A stretch of DNA of 64,000 nucleotides from Nocardia abscessus (lineage in GTDB: Bacteria; Actinomycetota; Actinomycetes; Mycobacteriales; Mycobacteriaceae), in assembly GCF_015477775.1 (NCBI RefSeq), contig NZ_JADLQO010000010.1, forward strand, positions 234,915-298,914, written 5' to 3'. This document shows positions 42,663-51,708 of the stretch, piece by piece. Within the stretch, counting starts at the first letter, position 1. Every line of letters starts with the position of its first letter. The notes beneath the pieces are model-generated. The model ran no database searches, was not told where the DNA came from, and saw only the letters and a program-made list of their open reading frames with translations. Position numbers and translations under genes: made by a program.

Positions 42663-42983
42663 CTAGAAGCTGCCCCAGCCACCCCAGCCGGGCCACCAAT
42701 TCCACCAGCCGGGATTTCCTCCCCAGCCGCCACCGCGACCCCAACCGTCGCCGCGACCCCAACCGTCGCCGCGACCCCAACCGTCGCCACGACCCCAACC
42801 GTCGCCACGACCCCAACCCCAACCAGGGCTGTCGGCGAGTTGAGTTGCAGACGTGGGCGTCGTTGCTTGCGCACTAGGCGCTTGCGCCGCAGTTACGACG
42901 ACCGGAATCGCAGCAACAGCGGCCATACCGGCGGCGGCCGCCAACCGGGCGAACTTCGTGTGTGAATTCTTTCTCTCGAACAT
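42663..42983 (-). CDS. Secreted tryptophan/glycine-rich repeat protein with RGD motifs
   Basis: A 106-residue protein with GGAG eight bases before the ATG. Residues 1-40 are a signal peptide (basic start, hydrophobic core RLAAAAGMAAVAAIPVVVTAA, likely cleavage after SAQA). The last 53 residues are almost only Gly, Trp, Arg, Asp: tandem GWGRGD hexapeptides (four RGD), then GWGRGG, GWGGNP and a tail rich in WW, with 13 Trp. The DNA repeats are exact 18-mers, so copy number may vary. Family unknown. It could be a wall or adhesive protein, or a substrate of the flavin monooxygenase next door. Confidence 0.8.
   Translation of the reverse strand: MFERKNSHTKFARLAAAAGMAAVAAIPVVVTAAQAPSAQATTPTSATQLADSPGWGWGRGDGWGRGDGWGRGDGWGRGDGWGRGGGWGGNPGWWNWWPGWGGWGSF
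42737..42808. repeat. Four tandem 18-bp coding repeats
   Basis: Four units of 18 bp (top strand begins GACCCCAACCGTCGCC), with one partial fifth unit and only G-to-A drift in two units. They encode GWGRGD repeats. Unit length is a multiple of three, so slippage would change copy number without frameshift. Confidence 0.9.
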
Positions 42984-43059
42984 GATAGGGCTCCAGATAC
43001 AGTCCCGACCTGCTCGAAGTCTACGCGGTTTTGCCGCGCTCTAGAAGGCGCCGCGTCGA

Positions 43060-43700
43060 CTATCTATAATCGCCGCCGCATTCCCTACTGCTGTTCGATC
43101 CGAGGACGCCCGCGTACTCCGTGGCGGAGGGAGCCGGTGGCGAAGGTCGGGGGTGACCGTCGCCGGATCGTCGGCCGGGGCGAGGCCGGCGGCCATGCAG
43201 CGCTGCACGGCTGACCTCGTGCGGGCCACCAGCACCTCCTTGAACGGCATACCGAGGCGGCGATGGACCTTGCTCTCGTGGAGCACTTTGTAGAGGTCGG
43301 GATGCTCCTCGGCCCACGCCACCTGGGCCAGGATTCGGCCCCGCAATCCCATCGCCGGGTTCTCGGCGGTGTCGCCCACGTGGACCAGTTCTTCGTGGCA
43401 GTGCTGCATGGCCGCGGGGACAAGGGTGTCCCGGCAGCCACGCGGTAGGCCCGTCGACCGGATGACCGAGGTGTCCACGCGCACGTGCATTTCCGCCCGT
43501 GCGCGGCGGCGTACGTGCAGGAAGGGTGGCGAGCCGGGTCCACCCGCATCGAGTCCGCTTCCAGGTGCACGCCTCCGCCGACACGGCGCGCGCGCAGATC
43601 CCGGCGTCCGCGGCGGCCGCGCGGCGCCGGGCGCTACGCACTGCGCGAACGCGGGTACCGGGCCTCGATCGTGACTTTTGAGCAGGTCGTCGGTGGTCAC
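43060..43700 (-). pseudogene. Decayed TetR-family regulator
   Basis: From GTG 43700 the start MTTDDLLKS is lost to frameshifts. The HTH region is split over frames (ARRRAAAADAGICARAVSAEA in one). A normal TetR ligand domain resumes in the first frame: HPDLYKVLHESKVHRRLGMPFKEVLVARTRSAVQRCMAAGLAPADDP. At least two shifts are needed to read it through. It diverges from the LuxE/LuxC-like pair, so it was probably that operon's regulator and has lost function. Confidence 0.6.
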
Positions 43701-43899
43701 GCCCAGCCGGTCGAGCAGAAGAAGGGCCGGCTTGGATGTCGGTCATATGGCACAGAACTTGTGGCGAATTCGCTCCATAAGTGTGTCCTATCGACGGATC
43801 GAACTGCGCGGCACCGCGTTTGTCGTCGGCCGGGGCGGGAGAAGATTGCGGCGTTCGAGCTGAATACCCCGATTCGGGGCACATCACTGGAGGCCGCGC

Positions 43900-44991
43900 A
43901 TGCGCCCCGTAATCCTGGACCTCGCCGCACACGACTACGCGATGATCGACGCGGAGGAGTACCTGCGCGCCGTGCTGGCCTGGCATTTCAGCGAGGAGAC
44001 GGGTAGTCCGTACTGGCTGCGCCGCGCGCGGACGCTGGATTTCGACCCGGTCGCCGACATCCGGACGTTCGCGGATCTGCGCCGCTTTCCCAACGTCATC
44101 GACGAGTTCCGCACTGTCGCGGTCGAGGACCTGATTCCCCGCGGGCTGGAGGGCGCCGACCGCGTCATCGCGGGGGTCTTCGAGAGCGGCGGCACCACCG
44201 GTGCGCCGAAACGTTTCGTCATGTTCGACCGCTGGATGGAGTTCGCGCTCGGCTGGGACGAGCACCACTACGCCGGACTCGGCACGGTGAACACCCTGGC
44301 CGTGGCACCGAGCGGGCCGCACATGTTCGGCGAGTTCGCCGAACGCCGGGCACGCAGGCAGCACGGCGTGCGGTTCACCATCGACCTCGACCCGCGCTGG
44401 ATCAAGCAGATGATCGCGCGCGGCGACACCGAGAACACCGAGCGGTACGCCGAGCACGTCGTCGACCAGGTCGCGCACATCCTCACCACCCAGTCGGTCG
44501 GCATCCTGATCGCAACGCCGCCGCTGCTGGAACGCATAGCGCGCCGCGACGACCTGGTGGAGCAGATCCGCCGGAAGATCAAGTTCATCTGCTGGAGCGG
44601 TGCGCACATGAACGCCGACACCCGCGACATCTTCCGGCAGGAGATATTTCCCGGCATCCCGCTCAAAGGGCTCTACGGCAGCACCACCATCCTCGGCATG
44701 TCCCGTGAGCGCGACGAGGAGCGCCCCGACGGGCTGCCGGTCTTCGATCCGCCGAGCCCCTACTTGGCGTTCGAGGTGGTGGACCCGGAGAGCGGCGAAG
44801 ACGTCGGCTACGGCGAGCGTGGGCAGGTCGTGATGCATCATCTGACGAAATACGCTCTGCTGCCCAACAATCCGGAACGGGACCTGGCTATGAAGGTCGA
44901 GGCGCCGAAGGACGGCTTCGGCTGCTCGGTCGCCGACGTCGCACCGATGACCTCCTTCGGCGGCGCCGAAGTGATCGAGGGGGTGTACTGA
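43900..44991 (+). CDS. LuxE-like acyl-activating (acyl-protein synthetase) enzyme
   Basis: A 363-residue member of the ANL-related LuxE/PaaK-like group. The phosphate loop ESGGTTGAPKRF is at 95-106, FICWSGAHMNADTRDIF and the adenylate motif LYGSTTILGM come later, and the C-terminal subdomain is short as in LuxE. GGAGG lies six bases before the ATG. It should activate a carboxylic acid as acyl-AMP and transfer it to a protein or the LuxC partner. Its stop overlaps the LuxC-like start (TGATG). No lux luciferase genes are present. Confidence 0.85.
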   Translation: MRPVILDLAAHDYAMIDAEEYLRAVLAWHFSEETGSPYWLRRARTLDFDPVADIRTFADLRRFPNVIDEFRTVAVEDLIPRGLEGADRVIAGVFESGGTTGAPKRFVMFDRWMEFALGWDEHHYAGLGTVNTLAVAPSGPHMFGEFAERRARRQHGVRFTIDLDPRWIKQMIARGDTENTERYAEHVVDQVAHILTTQSVGILIATPPLLERIARRDDLVEQIRRKIKFICWSGAHMNADTRDIFRQEIFPGIPLKGLYGSTTILGMSRERDEERPDGLPVFDPPSPYLAFEVVDPESGEDVGYGERGQVVMHHLTKYALLPNNPERDLAMKVEAPKDGFGCSVADVAPMTSFGGAEVIEGVY

Positions 44992-46400
44992 TGGGCGAGT
45001 TCGTGCACATCGACGCACTGGGTCCGCAGGGCAGCTATCGCGCCCGCGACCGCAAGCCGCTGACGACGTTGTCCGGAGCTGTGATCGGGGAGATCTCTCA
45101 GGTGCCGCCGCTCTACGTGCGGCGGGCGCTGACGGCGATGCGCAAGGCGCCCGTGCTGCCCGCCGCCGAGCGTTTCGCGGTGCTCGAACGGGCGGCCGGC
45201 CTGTTCACCGAAGCCGAGATCGGTGGGCTCGGACCCGACGAATACGCGCAGCTGGTCTGCGTCGCATCGGGTGTGCCGCTGGGCGTCGTACGCCAATCGG
45301 TGCAATGGGTGGCCGAGGTGCTGCGTGAGCAGCGCGCCACCCTCGAGTTGGCGATGCCGAAGGGCGCGGTGGCGGATTGGCAGGATCGGCGCACGCTCGG
45401 AGGCTGTGCCGTCTGGACGCGCAAGGGCGACCTGTTCGCCGTGCACGCGGCCGGGAACACCCCCGCCGTGCACGGCTTGTGGCCCGAGGCGCTGGCCCTC
45501 GGCTACAAGGTGGCGGTACGGCCGTCGACGCGGGAGCCCTACACCGCTTTTCGTCTGGTCAGCGCTCTGCGCATGGCCGGTTTGCCGCCGGAACTGGTGA
45601 CCTTGCTGCCGACCGATTACGAGGCCGCCGACGTGCTGGTCGCGGAATCGGACTTCGCGATCGTCTACGGCGGACAGGAGGTGGTCGACAAATACGGCGG
45701 CAGTGCGCGGGTACTCACCCAGGGACCGGGGCGCTCGAAGATCCTGGTGACTTCGGACGTGGACTGGCGGGAGAAGATCACGCTGATCGCCGAGTCGGTG
45801 AGTCATCTGGGCGGCACGGCGTGCACCTGCACCACCGCGGTGCTGGTCGAGGGCGATCCGGAACCGCTGGCGCTGGCACTCGCAGCGGAGCTGGGCGCCA
45901 TCCCCAGTCTGCCGCCCGAGCACCCGGACGCGATTCTCACCGTCCAGCCCACCGAATCCGCGGCGGCGATGGACCGCTATCTGCGTCGGGTGGCGGGGGA
46001 GGCGCGCCCACTGCTCGGCGGGGACACCATCGTGGACGAGGTGTCGCCCGGCGCGGCGGTGCTGCGTCCCGCCGTGCATCTCGTCGGCAGCCCCACCGCG
46101 CCGCAGCTCGGCGTGGAGCTCGCATTCCCCTGCGTGTGGGTAGGACCGTGGTCACCCGACGACGGCGTTGCCCCGCTGCGCGATTCCCTGGTTCTCACCG
46201 CGATGACCCAGCGCCGCGACCTCATCGACGCACTGTTGGACGAGCCGACGATCACCAACCTCTACCTGGGCGACAATCCGACCACGTGGCTGCGCCCAGG
46301 CGTCCCGCACGACAGCTACCTCGGCGAGTTCCTCATGCGCACCAAAGGAATGATCCGTTCGGTGCAGGCGGCGAACGGTCCGGTCGCACCCGTTCTCTAG
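44991..46400 (+). CDS. LuxC-like acyl reductase (aldehyde dehydrogenase superfamily)
   Basis: A 469-residue aldehyde-dehydrogenase-fold protein: FAVHAAGNTPAVHGLWPEALALGYKVAVRPSTREPYTAF binds NADPH, and the nucleophile region is GGTACTCTT (Cys278 or Cys280). Length and motifs match LuxC fatty-acid reductases. With the overlapping LuxE-like gene it should convert an acid to an aldehyde through an acyl-enzyme. Homologous pairs act in some phenazine pathways (from memory). It ends tail-to-tail with a PAS-ANTAR gene, sharing CTAG as both stops. Confidence 0.85.
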   Translation: MGEFVHIDALGPQGSYRARDRKPLTTLSGAVIGEISQVPPLYVRRALTAMRKAPVLPAAERFAVLERAAGLFTEAEIGGLGPDEYAQLVCVASGVPLGVVRQSVQWVAEVLREQRATLELAMPKGAVADWQDRRTLGGCAVWTRKGDLFAVHAAGNTPAVHGLWPEALALGYKVAVRPSTREPYTAFRLVSALRMAGLPPELVTLLPTDYEAADVLVAESDFAIVYGGQEVVDKYGGSARVLTQGPGRSKILVTSDVDWREKITLIAESVSHLGGTACTCTTAVLVEGDPEPLALALAAELGAIPSLPPEHPDAILTVQPTESAAAMDRYLRRVAGEARPLLGGDTIVDEVSPGAAVLRPAVHLVGSPTAPQLGVELAFPCVWVGPWSPDDGVAPLRDSLVLTAMTQRRDLIDALLDEPTITNLYLGDNPTTWLRPGVPHDSYLGEFLMRTKGMIRSVQAANGPVAPVL

Positions 46401-47080
46401 TCCGCGACGGATTCCGGCGGTGCGATCCGGTGGTGGGCGGTCAGCAGGACATGGTCGAAGCGGGTGCGTTGCTGCACGAGCGCACCGCCCATCGCGACGA
46501 CGTCGGCGACGAGCTGCTCGGCCAGGGTGCGGATCTTGACGTTGGTCTCCTGTGAGCGCCAGCGCAGCACCCGGAAGGCGTGGTCGGCGCTGACGCCGTA
46601 GACGAACATCACGACGCCCTTGGCCTGCTCGATCACCGCGCGGGCGTCGATCACGTCGGGCAGCAGGTCGTCGAGGGCTTCCTGGAGGTTGCCCTCGAGC
46701 GTCTCGGTGACGTCGATGAAGTAACCCGAGGAGCCCACCACGGTGCCCTGCTCGTCGAACAGTCGGTCACCGATGACGATCACGTCGTGGGTCTCGCCGT
46801 CGGTGTCGATGATCCGGTGGCGGGTGCAGAACGGCGTAGCGGTCTCGACGGCCTCGGCCAGCACCGCGGCGACTCGCTCGCGGTCGTCGGGGTGCTGGTG
46901 GCGCTGCAAGAGTTCGGTGGACGGCTCGGCTTCTCCCGGCGCGTAACCATGGATCGCGGCGGCGTCGTCCGACCATTCCCACCGCTGATCGGCGAACCAG
47001 AAGCGAAAGCTGCCGATGTCGGGGCAACCGCCGAGCATCTCGCGTGCAGTCTGCTGCTCGCGTTGTCCCATTTCAGTCAC
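46397..47080 (-). CDS. PAS-ANTAR RNA-binding antiterminator
   Basis: A 227-residue protein with an N-terminal PAS domain (~20-130, FRFWFADQRWEWSDDAAAIHGYAPGE...GYFIDVTETLE) and a C-terminal ANTAR domain (~145-200, IDARAVIEQAKGVVMFVYGVSADHAFRVLRWRSQETNVKIRTLAEQLV). ANTAR domains bind twin RNA hairpins to prevent termination; the PAS domain senses the signal. It is a solo gene; its targets are unknown. Its stop overlaps the LuxC-like stop. The 345-bp gap upstream, shared with the DJ-1 gene, contains no other gene. Confidence 0.93.
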   Translation of the reverse strand: MTEMGQREQQTAREMLGGCPDIGSFRFWFADQRWEWSDDAAAIHGYAPGEAEPSTELLQRHQHPDDRERVAAVLAEAVETATPFCTRHRIIDTDGETHDVIVIGDRLFDEQGTVVGSSGYFIDVTETLEGNLQEALDDLLPDVIDARAVIEQAKGVVMFVYGVSADHAFRVLRWRSQETNVKIRTLAEQLVADVVAMGGALVQQRTRFDHVLLTAHHRIAPPESVAD

Positions 47081-47425
47081 CCGTCCAGTATGGCTCGGCC
47101 GCAGCCCAGGTCAGGCAGGGGTACGGCGTCCTGTGGCAAGCACCTCAAAACTCGGCGATGGACCTGGGCAGGCCCGCCGTAGTGGCCGAGGCAACGATTG
47201 TCGGCGCACGATCGAAGCCGGAACCACCCATCGGAATTCCGATGTCCGAAATAGGCGATTCTATTGGCTGGCCATGGAACGGGAGAGCTAGCGTCGACAG
47301 TGTCGTCGCTGACGTTTCCGGCGCGAGATGGCAGGTCGCCCACGGGCGACAGCGCTCGGACCAGCGCGGCAGGACGCGATGATCGAACCTGACCGACCAG
47401 GTTCCGGACGACGGAGACAACTGAC

Positions 47426-48118
47426 ATGTCGAAGATCCTTTTCGTGATGACCGGCGCCGACCACTGGACCTTGGCTGATGGGACCGAGCACCCGACCGGC
47501 TTCTGGGCAGAGGAATTCGTGGTGCCCTTCGAGAAATTGAAAGGGGCGGGTCACGAGATCGTGGTGGCCACCCCCGGTGGTGTCGTTCCGAGTGTGGACA
47601 AGGGCAGCCTCGCGCCCGAGGCCAACGGCGGCCAGGAGACCGCCGACCATCGCGCGCAGGTGATCTCCACGAGCGCCGAGCTGAACAACCCCGTCGCCCT
47701 GGCGAAGGTGGACCCCGCCGACTACGCCGCGGTGTTCTATCCCGGCGGGCACGGCCCGATGGAAGATCTGGCGGTCGACGCCGATTCCGGTCGGCTGCTG
47801 AGCACCGTCCTGGCATCGGGCAAGCCGTTGGCGGTGGTGTGCCACGCGCCTGCTGCTCTGCTCGCCGCCACCGAGGGCGACGGAGCCAATACGTTCGCCG
47901 GCTACACCTTGACCGGCTTCACCAACGCCGAGGAGGCCCAAGCAGGCTTCGCGGACAAGGCCGAATGGCTGCTCCAGGATCGGCTCGTCGCGATCGGCGC
48001 GGACTTCCGCGAGGCCGATCCGTGGACCCCGAACGTAGTGGTGGACCGTACGCTGATCACCGGCCAGAACCCGGCTTCCTCGGCAGGTGTGGCCGACGAA
48101 CTGCTGAAGAAGCTCTAG
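47426..48118 (+). CDS. DJ-1/PfpI family protein (glyoxalase III/Hsp31-like)
   Basis: A 230-residue class I glutamine-amidotransferase-like protein. Nucleophile Cys139 and His140 are in VVCHAPAALL, Glu29/30 in WAEEF completes the site, and YPGGHGPMEDL is the oxyanion loop. Hsp31-like members convert methylglyoxal to lactate without cofactors and repair glycated proteins. GGAGAC is in front of the ATG. It is monocistronic, convergent with GDPD. Confidence 0.93.
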   Translation: MSKILFVMTGADHWTLADGTEHPTGFWAEEFVVPFEKLKGAGHEIVVATPGGVVPSVDKGSLAPEANGGQETADHRAQVISTSAELNNPVALAKVDPADYAAVFYPGGHGPMEDLAVDADSGRLLSTVLASGKPLAVVCHAPAALLAATEGDGANTFAGYTLTGFTNAEEAQAGFADKAEWLLQDRLVAIGADFREADPWTPNVVVDRTLITGQNPASSAGVADELLKKL

Positions 48119-48133
48119 CCACGCGTCGGCGTC

Positions 48134-49231
48134 TCAGGGGCGGTGATACTCCGCCGGCAGCTGGTAGCCGCGCTCGGCCAGCAGGGTGCGCAGCACGTCC
48201 GGCCGGTTGGTGATGAGGCCGTCCACGCCGATGTCGAGCAGCGCGGCCATGGTCGGGCGGTCGTCGACCGTCCATGGCACCACGCGCATGCCGTCGCGGT
48301 GTGCGGCGCGTACGAGGTCGACGGTGGTGAAAGGCTGGTAACCGGGGTCGGTGACGGCGCCGTTCTGTGGGCTGCCGTGCACCGGCGAGACCGCGGCGGC
48401 GCCGATGGACGCGGCGGCGCCGACGTACTTCTCTTGCAACGATCCGGGGAAGTCATCGATGTCCATGCCGCCCAGCCACGGCGATCCACCGGGTGCTCCG
48501 GCTTGCAATTTCGGCTGGCCGTCGGTCAAGGCGATGATCGGGAGTTCGGGCGCCACCTCCCGGATACGCGTCAGCGTGCCGAAGTCGAAACTCTGCACGG
48601 TGACCTGGCGTTCGATTCCGGCCCGGCGGATCTCCGCGACCACGCCGTCCACGAACTGTTCGCGCGGGGCGGTCTGCTCCGGGGCGGCGGCCTCGACCTT
48701 GGTCTCGATATTCAGCGTCACCTGATCGGCGCGGTAGGCCCGCACCAGGTCGAACACTTCGGCCAGTAGCGGCATTCGCGCTCCCGGCGCCCTCCGCTGC
48801 CCGGGGTGATCCGCCGATGGCACGGAGCCGCAATCGATCGTCTGTACCTGGGCCAGAGTCAGATCCCGGATGTAGGTGGTCGCGGGCACATAGGGAAACT
48901 TCGGGTCGCCGGGAACGGCGGGCGCCGTGTCGACGCACTTCGCCGGACTCGGATCTCGATCGTGGGTGACCACCGCGTATCCGTCGGCGGTGATCTGCAC
49001 GTCCAATTCCAGGGTGCTCACCCCGAGTTCCAACGCGTTCGCGAAGGCAGGCAGCGTATTCTCCGCGACCAGCCCCAGCCCACCCCGATGAGCTTGCAGA
49101 TCGAACGCGGCCGGACCACCGGCCGACACCGGATTCGCTCCGGCCGCCAGGCCGCAGGCCGCAAGAAGCCCCACCACCGCACTCACCGCGCACAATCGCC
49201 GCACCGTGTCATCCTGCCGGTGGGCGGCCAC
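48134..49231 (-). CDS. Exported glycerophosphodiester phosphodiesterase
   Basis: A 365-residue GDPD TIM barrel with a signal peptide (~1-37, RRLCAVSAVVGLLAACGLAAGANPVSAG; the Cys suggests but does not prove a lipobox). Active-site motifs are HRGG (~48-51), ENTLPAF, ELDVQITADGYAVVTHDRDP and NIETK. It releases glycerol-3-phosphate from glycerophosphodiesters outside the membrane, supplying phosphate and glycerol. GC and codon use are like the neighbours. It is a single gene. Confidence 0.93.
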   Translation of the reverse strand: MAAHRQDDTVRRLCAVSAVVGLLAACGLAAGANPVSAGGPAAFDLQAHRGGLGLVAENTLPAFANALELGVSTLELDVQITADGYAVVTHDRDPSPAKCVDTAPAVPGDPKFPYVPATTYIRDLTLAQVQTIDCGSVPSADHPGQRRAPGARMPLLAEVFDLVRAYRADQVTLNIETKVEAAAPEQTAPREQFVDGVVAEIRRAGIERQVTVQSFDFGTLTRIREVAPELPIIALTDGQPKLQAGAPGGSPWLGGMDIDDFPGSLQEKYVGAAASIGAAAVSPVHGSPQNGAVTDPGYQPFTTVDLVRAAHRDGMRVVPWTVDDRPTMAALLDIGVDGLITNRPDVLRTLLAERGYQLPAEYHRP

Positions 49232-49483
49232 CTGCGGGTGAAAATGCGGTGAACGGAGTTGTGCGGTTCGAATCGAGCACCGGCCGAGCCCTTGCCGTGG
49301 AACGTCGAAAATCCTTGCGGCTCAACGGCGTCTGTGTGTCGATCGGTCGCGTGTGAGCGGGTCGTGACGTGAGTCGGCCCAGTGAACGATCGGCTGCCGC
49401 CCCCTCGCATTGATGCGATTGAACGCGTGCCCGTTCCCGTCTTCGTTCCGGGCTTGACCTTGCCCCAGGGGCAGGGTTCGACG

Positions 49484-50920
49484 ATGGTCCGCATGAACAA
49501 CGACAACGCGCTGCACACCGTCGAAGCTCGGATCCGCGAGCAGGCCGCCGCCTACTGCGAGGCCAACAATGTCCCTGGCTTCGTCGCCGGTATCCACCAC
49601 GCAGGCGAGCAGATCACTGTCGCCCACGGCACGGCGAACGTCGCCACCGGCGCACCGATGCTCGAAGACACCGGTTTCCTCTTCGGCTCCGTGACCAAGG
49701 TCCTGACCACCACGCTGGTCCTCCAGCAGGTCGAGCGCGGACTCCTCGACCTGGACACGCCGGTGGTGCGGTATCTGCCCGAATTCGCCCTGACCGTGCC
49801 GGGGGCGGCGGACAAAATCCTGGTCCGGCACCTGATCTCGCACACCAACGGCATCGACGCGGACCTGTTCTTCCCCGACGCCGGAGGCCGCGACGCCCTG
49901 AAGACCTACGTCGAGGGGCTCGCCGAGAGCGGCGGCACCCTGTTCGAACCCGGTGAGCAGCTCAGCTACTCCAACGGCGGCATGATCGTCGCGGGCCGCC
50001 TGCTGGAAGTCGTCACCGGCCTGCCCTTCCCCGAACTGCTCGAACGCGACGTCTACGCCCCCGTCGGCATGACACACTCGAGCACTTCCGCCGAGCAGGC
50101 CATCCTGCGCAGCACCGCTGTCGGGCACTTCCTGAACCCGGACAGCATGGCGGCCGAGCCCACCGGCATGTTCACGCTGCCCGACACCTGGGGGCCGGCC
50201 GGCGGCACGCCGATCGGCACCGTCGCCGACCTGCTCGCCTTCGGCCGCACCCACCTCGCGGGCGGTGTGTCCCCTTCCGGCACACGCGTTCTGTCGGCCG
50301 AGTCGACCGCGCTGATGCAGCAGGTCGCCTACGACATGGCCACCCCGAACGTCCCGCCGATGGGCCTGGGCTGGGTGCGCTACCCGTTCGGCGACACGAC
50401 GGTCCTGGCCATGTCGGGCGCCTCACCCGGCGGGGTGTCCATCCTGTGCGTCGTGCCCGAACACGACTTGGTGTTCACTGCCTTCGGTAACACCCCGGAC
50501 GCCATCATGCTGCAGGACCAGCTCCTGCAACGGCTGCTGCGCGAGCACCTCGGCGTCCGGATCCCTCCGCTGGTGAGCGCATCGGCGCAGGAAGTCGATC
50601 TCACCCCCTATGTGGGCACGTATCGTTCCGATCAGCTGCGCATCGACGTCAGCGTCGTCGAAGGTCAGCTCGAGGAGCGGGTGACCTACGAACCGGCGGA
50701 CGAATCGCAGGAGCGCATCTTCACCGCGTTCGCCGGTGGCGCGACCTCCGCCCCGCCGCAGCGCTATGTGCCGATCCGGCCGGGCCTCTTCGCGCCCGCC
50801 GGATACCCACTCGAGACGTTCGACGGATACCTGCGACTGCTGCTGGTCTCCTACCACGACGTCCGCGACGGCCGGGCGCGCTTCCGCAACGGCGGCGGCC
50901 GCCTGACCCGGCGCGCCTGA
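49484..50920 (+). CDS. Serine beta-lactamase-fold hydrolase (class C/esterase type)
   Basis: A 478-residue protein from ATG 49484. SVTK (Ser69-Lys72) and YSN (Tyr162-Asn164) are the class C/DD-peptidase motifs, and a C-terminal lipocalin-like extension follows ~residue 375 (VDLTPYVGTYRSDQLRIDV). No signal peptide is seen, so it is probably a cytosolic esterase or peptidase rather than a resistance enzyme. A MerR gene begins 32 bp later and may be in the same transcript. An upstream in-frame ATG exists but is poorly protein-like. Confidence 0.88.
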   Translation: MVRMNNDNALHTVEARIREQAAAYCEANNVPGFVAGIHHAGEQITVAHGTANVATGAPMLEDTGFLFGSVTKVLTTTLVLQQVERGLLDLDTPVVRYLPEFALTVPGAADKILVRHLISHTNGIDADLFFPDAGGRDALKTYVEGLAESGGTLFEPGEQLSYSNGGMIVAGRLLEVVTGLPFPELLERDVYAPVGMTHSSTSAEQAILRSTAVGHFLNPDSMAAEPTGMFTLPDTWGPAGGTPIGTVADLLAFGRTHLAGGVSPSGTRVLSAESTALMQQVAYDMATPNVPPMGLGWVRYPFGDTTVLAMSGASPGGVSILCVVPEHDLVFTAFGNTPDAIMLQDQLLQRLLREHLGVRIPPLVSASAQEVDLTPYVGTYRSDQLRIDVSVVEGQLEERVTYEPADESQERIFTAFAGGATSAPPQRYVPIRPGLFAPAGYPLETFDGYLRLLLVSYHDVRDGRARFRNGGGRLTRRA

Positions 50921-50952
50921 CCGTTCCCGATGACTGACCGGCGAGTGGAAGG

Positions 50953-51681
50953 ATGTTCGCCATGATCACGATCGGCAAACTCGCGGACTACGCCGGAGTG
51001 ACCATCAAAGCCATCCGCCACTATCACGAGCGCGGTCTGCTCGTCGAGCCCGACCGCGACTCGTCCGGCTACCGGCGCTACACCGCCCGCGATGCCGTCG
51101 ACCTCGTCAAGATCAGGACGCTGGCCGAGGCGGGCGTGCCGCTGGCCCGCATCAAGGACCTCCTCGACGCGGATCCGGACGCGCTCACCGCGGCCATCGC
51201 CGAGATCGACCGCACTCTCCGAGACCGCATCGCGCAGCTGCGGCGAACCCGCGGACAACTCGCCCAGCTGCGCGGCGGCGACCAGCTCTTCGTCTCTCCG
51301 GAGGCCGCCGCCTATCTCGACGATCTGCGCGCACTCGGCATCAGCGAGCGCCATATCCGCCTGGAACGCGACGGCTGGATCCTCATGCAGACAGCCTCAC
51401 CCGAGGACGCTGCCGTGTGGATCGCCGAAAAGCGCGAACTCATCGCGGATCCCGAGTTTTGCGCCCTCTACCTCGAACACGACGCCGCCTACGACTGGTC
51501 ACCGGACGATCCCCGCCTCCCCGCGCTCGCGGACCGAACGCGGATCTGGTTCGCCGCTCACCAGAGCCGATCCGAAATCCGCCCGGTCGCCAACCCGGCG
51601 ATCGCCCGGCTGGCCGCGCAGTCGCAGCCCGGCGCCTCGTCTCCAGCGTGGGACCGCCTCGCCCAACTCATGAGGCCGTGA
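50953..51681 (+). CDS. MerR-family regulator
   Basis: A 242-residue protein. The MerR winged helix is at residues 1-70 (ITIGKLADYAGVTIKAIRHYHERGLLVEPDRDSSGYRRYTARDAVDLVKIRTLAEAGVPLARIKDLL), then a coiled coil (~80-112) and a helical C-terminal domain. There are no metal-binding Cys, so an organic ligand is likely. It follows the serine hydrolase gene closely and may regulate it. GGAAGG precedes the ATG. Confidence 0.93.
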   Translation: MFAMITIGKLADYAGVTIKAIRHYHERGLLVEPDRDSSGYRRYTARDAVDLVKIRTLAEAGVPLARIKDLLDADPDALTAAIAEIDRTLRDRIAQLRRTRGQLAQLRGGDQLFVSPEAAAYLDDLRALGISERHIRLERDGWILMQTASPEDAAVWIAEKRELIADPEFCALYLEHDAAYDWSPDDPRLPALADRTRIWFAAHQSRSEIRPVANPAIARLAAQSQPGASSPAWDRLAQLMRP

Positions 51682-51708
51682 TCGACCTGCCCGGGTCGGG
51701 GCCGTGAG

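Noticed and set aside
42737..42808. Tandem 18-bp repeats as a possible CRISPR array
   Set aside because: There are no spacers; the units are contiguous and encode GWGRGD in a gene with a signal peptide.
43060..45018. 652-residue minus-strand open frame
   Set aside because: Mostly antisense to the LuxE-like gene. Only a small part of its C-terminal end coincides with the decayed tetR.
49255..49285. GGTTCGAATC resembling a tRNA T-arm
   Set aside because: No acceptor stem, anticodon arm or D-arm can be folded around it.
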